Assembly: GCF_963082655.1 (NCBI RefSeq)
Contig: NC_081552.1
Span: forward strand, 1,550,001 to 1,614,000
DNA: 64,000 nucleotides
Direction: 5' to 3'
From: Stomoxys calcitrans
Taxonomy: Eukaryota > Arthropoda > Insecta > Diptera > Muscidae
Part shown: positions 56,870 through 64,000 of the stretch, in pieces
Numbering within the stretch: the first letter of the stretch is position 1
Layout: each line of letters starts with the position of its first letter
The notes under the pieces: generated by a model
What the model was told of the DNA's origin: nothing
The model's database searches: none
The model's input: the letters and a program-made list of their open reading frames with translations, nothing else
Program-made: the position numbers and the translations under genes

Positions 56870-58598
56870 ATGGTCCATGATTATTTTTTATATATTTAAG
56901 TAATATTGAACGAAAACGTTAGGTACGGTGCTACAAATTATTCTTTTTTAATAATTTCATATATATAAAATTTATAAATTTCGCGATTTATAAAAAAAAA
57001 ACACTTTATTATGTCGCGAAGACTTTTCTTACACTACAATACTTTTACATGAGAAACCTGAATATCCACATATATACACAACTAATCTTACTGTGCGAAA
57101 GACCCATTAGATTAAAAAACAGCATATTCTTGCCGGAACAATTTGCAATGAAACAACGAGCCAAACATCTGTTATTAGTATTGCCATTGTCATTGCCATT
57201 CAAGAAGCTCCATTTTTATTTTCATTTAGTTCAATCGCCCAGCATTTACTTCATGGTACAATTAAGAGGTAGTGTCATTATTACCTTCAGTGGCAAATGA
57301 AAAATGAAATAATCATTGTTTTACAACCTATCTTCTTCAAATGTATTTTATATTCGTATTTTCATCATTATAACACTGCTTTGTTGCATATGTGTGGAAT
57401 ATCGGATCAAATAGAACATATTTTTTAGAAAAACATCACAGCTCTGTTATCAAGCCTTTGACATTTACGTTTACTGCAGAATCAAAACAAAAATAAAAAA
57501 ATTTTACGCAGCTGTTCGCATGACCTCACCTTGTAAGTGCATCCTGCATTTACTTGTGGGATTATGTTTAATTTATGCTTAATTTTTATGCAAAGCTTAT
57601 AAAGTTTAAGATATGTTAATAAAGTTTACGCTTCAAAGACAACAAATCTCTAAATTAAATGTATTTTTTTTTGTTTTTAAATTAATTTTGAGATTAATGC
57701 CTAAATGCTACATTTTTGTCACTGAAGCAAAAGCAGTTTAAGTGACTCCATGCAAGTAAATGAAGAAAAGTTTTAAATAACTACACAAGCCGATAAGCGA
57801 TGGATCAGCATTATATCCATCTAACCAGAATTTATTGAATTGAAGATCAACGTCGGAGACTGTTAATTATGCAACAACCTAAGCAAATAAATCAAAAAGG
57901 CTTCCTCAGATTATCCTTGAAAACAAACAAAAACCTGAACGTTGTGGTGAGTGTATGTCAAATGTCATCGTGGGTACTTTCAAAAAATTTGCATCTTATT
58001 AATAGTCGGAATATGAATGTCTATATGTGCATGTGCACATGGTGTTAGTGTATAAATATACTATACATAACCATAAGAGTGGGGATGGATGTTTGTACGT
58101 GTGCATGTATGTATGTATATTTGGATGGGTTTGCACAAAAAGAAACAACTGATTCGATTTGAATGTGGTGTTCGTTCAGTAGTTCAGCAGCAGCTTCACG
58201 AATTCCGCATCGCGTTGAAAATAATGTTGAGTTGAGATTTCGAAAAGAAACGAAGTGCCCTTTGGCGTCAATTTATTGTTAAAAAAATATTTACGTACAT
58301 ACTTTCAAAGGTTAATGTGCAAGTATGTTCGTATGTGTGTGTGTTCATTTTGACCATCAAATTATTGTTACAAAATAAAAAAAAGAGCTAAAAAGCCAAT
58401 GTGAGTTGTTGTTGTTGCTATTTTTTCCAGCTCCAATTTTCATGAATACAACATTTTAGTCAATCCCAATTCAGGGGAAAAAGAAAAGAAATCCATCAAA
58501 CTAGGGCTTCTAAAGGGTTTGCCAACAAGAGGTATTATTTTAAATCATCTAGTATTTCAGTAGCTGTCACTTTTGAAGCTTTTATTCTATGAAATTTG
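56870..58598. other. Mostly single-copy, no gene proven
   Basis: AT-rich. At 58165-58260 a GTTCGTTCAGTAGTTCAGCAG segment followed by less AT-rich sequence resembles a fly initiator plus 5' UTR on the plus strand, with no ATG open frame; it could be a non-coding first exon. A TATAAATA motif at 58052 is too far upstream to be paired with it. Confidence 0.3.
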
Positions 58599-58846
58599 AT
58601 AAGTACACTCAAACAAATTTGTTATTAAAAACAGCAGTTTTTGTCTGTTGAAAATGGCAAAGCAGCCATTACTGCTGTTTCAGCAAGCATAGGGCTTTTG
58701 TATTAGCAAACATTACGGTCAGCTAAATCAGCAAACAAAATCATCTGTTTTAAGTTTTAATTTGCTGAAAAAAATGTTTTGCTATATTTTATGTTTGCTT
58801 GTTATTTGTTTTGATTAATGTAGGCATTTTTTTTTTGTTGACATTT

Positions 58847-59690
58847 TTTATACCCACCACCAAAAGATGGGGGTATATTCATTCTGTCATTCCGTTTGCA
58901 ACACATCGAAATATCCATTTTCCAGCCTGAAAAGTATATATATTCTTGATCGTCGTAAAAATTTAAGACGAACTAGCCATGTCCGTCCGTCTGTCTATTG
59001 AAATCACGCTACAGTCTTTTAAAATGGAGATATTAAGCTGAAACTTTGCACAGATTCTTTCTTTGTCCATAAACAGGTTAAGTTCGAAGATGAGCTAAAT
59101 CGGAGATCGGTCCAGATTTGGATATAGCTGCCATATAGACCGATCTCTCGTTTTAAAGTTTTGGGTCCATAAAAGGCGCACCTATTGTCCGCTTTTGCCA
59201 AAATTTGGGACAGTGAGTTGTGTTAGGCCCCTCGACATTTTTCTTTAATTTGGTCCAGATCGGTTCAGATTTGAATATAGCCGTCATATAGACCGATCTC
59301 TCGATTTAAAGTTCTGGTCCCATTAAAGGCGCATTTATAATCCGATTTCGCTGAAACACAGTGACTTATGTTAAGTTTTTCGACATCTGTGTCGTATATG
59401 GTTCAGATCGGTCTATATTTAAATATATTATATTACCGACAATTACTTTTTGGGCAACCCAATAGTTACCAAAAAGACCAAAACTCTGTTCTATAAAATT
59501 GAACAATGACTTGTACTTATTAGACCACTCAATGTCCGAGCCGAGTTTGGTCCAAATCGGGTCATATTTCGCTATAGCTGCTATGTGGGCATAAATGATC
59601 CATTCTTTACCGGATTATGACGGAAGGTGGTTTACATATACCCCCGAGGTGGTGGGTATCCAAAGTTCAGCCCGGCCATGTTACATGTTT
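58847..59690 (+). mobile_element. DINE-1-like HINE
   Basis: 5' end TATACCCACCACCAAAAGATGG, 'agtatatatattcttgatcg', CCATGTCCGTCCGTCTGTC, three units, and the end CCCGAGGTGGTGGGTATCC with a decayed hairpin GTTCAGCCCGGCCATG. A mariner terminus has been added at 59437-59462. Confidence 0.8.
59437..59462. mobile_element. Solo mariner terminal repeat
   Basis: CAATTACTTTTTGGGCAACCC is the mariner end seen at 26281-26303. No partner end is nearby, so this is the scar of a deletion or partial copy inside the HINE. Confidence 0.75.
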
Positions 59691-60134
59691 AGAAGAGATG
59701 ATTGTAATTTGTGGAACATTGCTGTATAGAAGCTTCCTGAGCCATTCATTGGTGTATATTTCGAAATGTGACTGAGCTCGCTCGTATTTTTTGTAATTGC
59801 CCTACTAATGTGTACATGACTGGCATGGCTTTTTGTATCAAAATTTAAAGAAGAATGATTATGGAAAGTATACATTCAGTGGTGATTATAAACATCCACT
59901 GAACCCACATTTACATGTGCATTTTATTTTTTCTTCTAACACCCCCTTCGTAATTAAGCAGCAGTCATTTTCAGCAAACAACAGAATTTTCAGCAGAAAG
60001 CCTGCTGCGCTGAAGTTGCAGAACTACTGCTGAAATAACAGAACTACTGCTACAATAGCAAAAAAATTAAATACTAATATTCAGCAAACAGTGTTTGCTA
60101 TTTTCAGCAAACTTTTTCTATGAGTGTATTTACA

Positions 60135-61430
60135 TTCGTTGGGAATATAGGGCAGATCGGAATAACTTAGGGTATATGTGCCATATAGACCAAACTCCCG
60201 AATGAACTTCTTGAGCTTCCGATAGGCGTAGTTTTTCCAGTTGAGAAATTAATCCATGGCAATTAGTGTTATATTGAAATTTTCTTGTACACTGGTGTTA
60301 TCGTTGAACCTTATGTAAAATCCATAAGACAAAGAGACACTTTATACTCTAGGCCAATTACAACTCTGATTAGTTACTCGGTTCTAAACACTTGTCATCA
60401 CAAATGTTTAACAATGTGGAACATATTTGTTTACACAACTTCTGCTATTGATACATTTTTCCAATGCTACTTGCCAACTAAACACGCATTAAAAACAAGC
60501 AGGAAAGTAACGAAATTAAAGAAAAAAATTTTAAAACATATTTCAAAGAGCATGGGGGAAATAATTTCATAAAAAAAAAAAAAACAAATCGCTCATACCC
60601 GCCCACCCACTGGCTTCTGTTAACTTTTTCAATTTTTTTATTTGTTTTCATATGTCTGAATATTTACTCTCAAATATTTACAAAAATGAAAATCGAATGT
60701 ATTTCAAATTTAAGACACCATATTCTTATATTTGTAGGCCTTTTTTGAAATCATCATTGGATTGGAGTTTGATAAAAATGTTGTCGATGCAAAATATATT
60801 TAAAAATTAAATTTTTTAAAATCGAAAATTGCCAAAATTCATGTTAGTGTAAAATTGGTAAATATACCTCAATTTTTTTTGAAAATTGTGGAAGCTTTTA
60901 GGTGCTGAAACTGACACATCGGCCATTTGGTCATAAAGTCGGAGCTGAATTTTACACCGATTGCCAACACAGTGCGAATATCTTTTGGAAGGTGTATCTA
61001 TGGCTTCGAACGTTAGACAACAGCAACGGCTCTTGCTGTTGCTCCGTGTGCCCAGGTTCGTATTAAGGACGAAAAATACCCAAGAATAGAGCTACCTTAG
61101 AAAAATTCTAGCTCGAGTTAGGAAAGAGGTATCGTAATAAAATTTTAATTGGCGTAAAGAAGATGACTGTAACCAGTTACAACAGTTTTTCTTGTCATGT
61201 TTTGGGGGAAAATTGGGTTGTCAAAAGTTTGCAATTTTTTAAATCCCAGAAATCAAACCAAAAATTTTCTTAAAATTTTTAGGAGTGAGATTTCTGGAAT
61301 CCCTTTTAATTTCCTGCTGCATTTGATGGTTTCTTTAAAAAAATAAATTTATGGCAAAAATCCTACTTTTTTGACAGCAAGTCCTATTTTATGCCAAAAT
61401 CATTAAATCCAGCTTTCATCATATTGCAAA
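60135..61430. other. AT-rich, no gene
   Basis: No supported coding region. GTGTAAAATTGG near 60848 and AATTTTACACCG near 60951 are short inverted matches that may end a small element of about 110 bp. A B-box-like CAGGTTCGTATT lies near 61051, without a convincing A-box. Confidence 0.35.
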
Positions 61431-61432
61431 TT

Positions 61433-61730
61433 TCATGAACATTCCAATGCAGGTACAGGGGCAAACTTCTCACATATCAATGAGTGCAGTCCAATTCAAG
61501 TTTAAGCTCAAAGATAAGGGGCCTCCTTTTTATAGCCCAGTCCGAACGGCATGCCGCAGTGCGACGTCTCTTTGGAGAAAAGTTTTACATGCCATAGTAC
61601 CTCACAAACGTTGCCAGCATTAGAAGGGGAAAACCACCGCTGACAATTTTTTTCTGATGGTCTCGAATCAAACCCAGGCGTTAAGCGTCATAGGCGGACA
61701 TGCTATCCTCTGCACTACAATGGCCTCATA
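61433..61730 (-). mobile_element. tRNA-derived SINE
   Basis: Inverted copy of the SINE at 6718: the minus strand has TAGTGCAGAGGATAGCATG (A-box region), 'gacgcttaacgcctgggtttgattcg' (B-box region), GGCGGTTTTCCCC-like body and the end at 'ttggaatgttcatg'. The A-box is better preserved here than in the 6718 copy. Confidence 0.75.
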
Positions 61731-61779
61731 TATAAACATATACTACTAATATGCCCGGTCGTTTCGCTACTCCCGATGA

Positions 61780-63232
61780 CACACCCAATATCAAGGTGTA
61801 ACTATATCGCAATTTTATTAGCATAACCCTTATCCATAAAGAAAGAACATTTTCAATGTTTTAGTGCCTAAATGTGCGAATTAAAAAAAACCCCAGTCGG
61901 CCGATAATTACTGTCAAGGTGTAACTGTATCGCAATTTTGACATCTTTAGCTCAATCCGTAAATAAAGTACAATTTTCTACGTTTAAGTGCCTAAATGTA
62001 CATTGTACATACTCCCAAGATGTACCGGTATCTCCAATTTCGCAAATGTAGCTCAGTCTGTTAGTAAGGTACCACTTTGTATGTTTTAGTACCAAAATGA
62101 AGGAATATCAAAAAAATTTTGTAGTCGCTCGGTACATAGTGCCTAGATGTAACTGTATTCCAAATATCACAGCTGTAGCTCAATCCGTAAAGAAGGTGCC
62201 ATATTGTACGTTTTAGTACCAAAATGTGCGAATATCAAAAATCTTCCAGTCGACCGGTACGTAACGCCAGGATGTGCCTGTATCCCATACTTTTGATCTA
62301 TAGCTCAATCTATAAAGAAAGTACTAAATAGTAATTACAGCACTTAAGTACTTTTCATTCCACTTCTGGTACGATTTCAACATTTCATATTTGGTACAAC
62401 TTATCGTATATTTGTCAAGACATCGATCATATTTAGCAATTTTTTTAACTTTACCCCTTCTCCTTTGACAGTAAAAGTAAATAAGCTATTTCGTACATTT
62501 TAGTGCCAAAATGTATGACTTGTTAAAAATTACTTAGTCACCCAACATATATTTCTTAGTAGAATCTACATGTTAAATTTCAGAGCACTAGTTCAATCTG
62601 TAAAAAAAGTATGAAATAGTACCAAATAGGTACTAAACGTACGTTTCTTCCGTTTCCATTACTATTTTTCATATTTTTTCTATCTACCCCCTTTGTTTCG
62701 TAACAACAATTATATAAGCCAAATTTCGAAGTTCTAGCTCTACTCGTTCGCCCTATGCAAAGTTCAACTATCTCGTACCATTTTTGGTACTTTTTTGTTT
62801 CCAAATGTCCAAAAACTCTTTTTGCATCCCAATTTAGGTTACCATAGTGTACCTAAATTCCAAAATTCAAAGTTCTAGCTCAATAACCAAACAAGGTACC
62901 AAAAAGTACCTATTGCGGTTCTAAACGTACCATTTTCCCCCCTTCCGGTACTATTTTGCAAAATTTTTGTCACCAAATCTTATTTTTTTGGAAAATCATA
63001 ATTCTAGCCCCATCAGTTCGCGCAGGGTAAAAAGTCAACATTTCGTACTTTTTAGTACCTTAACGTACGAATATTACAAAACCAGGTATTTTTGCGCGCC
63101 TACGACCCAAGACCCACATTCTTGCCAAATTTCATGACTCTAGCTTTAGCCGTTTGGGCTGGGCGTTGAACAGTCAGCCATCCAATCAGTCAATCACGCG
63201 TCTCTTTTATAAATAGAGATACAATTTCATTA
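61780..63232 (+). repeat. Array of about nine ~120-150-bp units
   Basis: The marker 'tagctcaatccgtaaagaagg' or a close variant occurs near 61947, 62048, 62175, 62300, 62590, 62735, 62877, 63003 and 63140. Each unit also carries AAAGTACC/GGTACTTT-type motifs. The array ends with AGCTTTAGCCGTTTGGGC, CAATCAGTCAATCACGCG and TTTTATAAATAGAGAT. The terminus style is shared with the arrays at 16480 and 2100, though the units differ. Unit divergence is high, so it is not a young satellite. Confidence 0.65.
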
Positions 63233-63279
63233 AAATCGGACATCGGGATCGAGGGTCAGGCGTAATGGGTCAACATTTT

Positions 63280-63545
63280 GTTTTTAAAAATATTTATTGA
63301 AATTTGTATATAAAAAAAATTTAGGAAAATGTTGTTTGGGACAGATAGGCATAATAAAAAGACTTGAAAAATGTTAACCAAAATTTTAATATTGGTTTTA
63401 AAAATAATCTTAAGGTTGGGTTGTCTTTAGAGAGTTTTTCGCTGGAAGTTAGTCCATAAAAAATCAATTTAAATGTAGTTTTTAGAAAAAATATTATATA
63501 TTTTATTTTATAAAATTTTTGTCTTTAGAAAGAAACTTATTTTAT
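63280..63545. repeat. AAAATTTTG-type AT repeats
   Basis: Loose repeats of AAAATTTTNNTTTTTAAAAA, similar to the core at 1320-1745. The second-subfamily HINE probably contributed both. Confidence 0.4.
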
Positions 63546-63589
63546 AAAAACTTTGTTGTAATTGTAATTTTGTGCTCGGGCCCGAGGAC

Positions 63590-64000
63590 CCCCACCTGGC
63601 TACGTACCTGTGGAGCTATATTCATATCTGGACCGATCTGGGCCAAACTGAAGAAGAATGTCGAAGGCCCTAACACATCTCGCTGTCCCAAATTTCGGCG
63701 ACATCGGACAATAAATGCGCCTTTTATGGGCTCAAAACTTAAATTGAGCGATCGGTCTTTATGCCAGCTATATCCAAATCTGGACCGATCTTGGCAGAAT
63801 TTCAGAAAGATATCGAGGGGCCCAACACAACTCACTGACCCAAATTTTGTAAAAATCTGACAATAAATGCGCCTTTTTTGGGACTAAGACCCTAAATCGC
63901 CGGATTGATCTATTTGGGGGCTACATCAAGATATAGTCTGATATAGCCCATCATCGAACTTAACCTTAAACTTAACTTAACCTCGAACGTAACTTAAAAA
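63590..64000 (-). mobile_element. HINE internal units, cut by window end
   Basis: Three units ('aatctggaccgatcttgg', AATTTCGGCGACATCGGAC, 'ataaatgcgccttttatggg') of the type found at 58847-59690, read inverted. No ends are visible inside the window. Confidence 0.65.

Larger units (their letters stand above)
58601..60128. mobile_element. TIR element with CAGCAAACA-type repeats, split by a HINE
   Basis: TACACTCAAACAAA near 58604 and the inverted TTTTTCTATGAGTGTATTT near 60113-60131 may be terminal repeats. Next to them, on both sides, are many CAGCAGT/ACTGCTG and CAGCAAACA/TGTTTGCTG motifs (58620-58780 and 59955-60110). The DINE-1-like element at 58847-59690 lies between these two halves. Confidence 0.45.

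Noticed and set aside
61780..63232. Regularly spaced repeats as a CRISPR array
   Set aside because: Units of 120-150 bp are diverged throughout with no conserved repeat/variable spacer alternation, and the genome is eukaryotic.

Overview
This window is AT-rich, repeat-dominated nuclear DNA from a higher fly. The protein genes have short introns with GT/AG borders and AATAAA signals. The repeats include mariner and other Tc1/mariner elements, a jockey-like LINE, tRNA-derived SINEs and many copies of a repeat whose 5' part matches Drosophila DINE-1/INE-1. The repeat style (DINE-1-like copies with TATACCC(A/T)CCACC ends and a TTCGGCC/GGCCGAA hairpin) suggests a calyptrate, probably a muscid such as stable fly or house fly. 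The species call is inference. No bacterial, viral, rRNA or CRISPR features were seen.

Layout. From 1 to 33.8 kb I can support only repeats: about fifteen DINE-1-like elements (probable non-autonomous Helentrons), tandem-repeat elements, a broken mariner at 25.2-26.3 kb, a 607-bp fold-back Tc1/mariner derivative with perfectly identical 195-bp arms (5.7-6.3 kb), SINEs and LINE fragments. From 36.7 to 45.1 kb lies the most interesting part: four small + strand genes encoding secreted proteins. All four share the spacing C-x4-C-P-x5-C-x19-C and a phase-1 intron just before the first of these cysteines. Two of them sit in a tandem segmental duplication whose copies have been invaded by different elements. 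At 45.8-49.2 kb a nearly full-length but frameshifted LINE is nested in a SINE. At 51.06-54.88 kb on the minus strand is a three-exon gene for a 1226-residue coiled-coil protein. From 55.6 kb to the end are a long (TA)n tract, a MITE, a Tc1-like transposase remnant, another DINE-1-like element inside a TIR element, a SINE, and an array of about nine units of roughly 120-150 bp.

How it fits together. Five genes can be supported: four paralogous secreted proteins of unknown function and one coiled-coil protein of the scaffold type. Everything else that can be identified is mobile or repeated DNA. Many short open frames in the window are chance readings of those repeats. Family assignments rest on motifs read by eye; no database search was possible.
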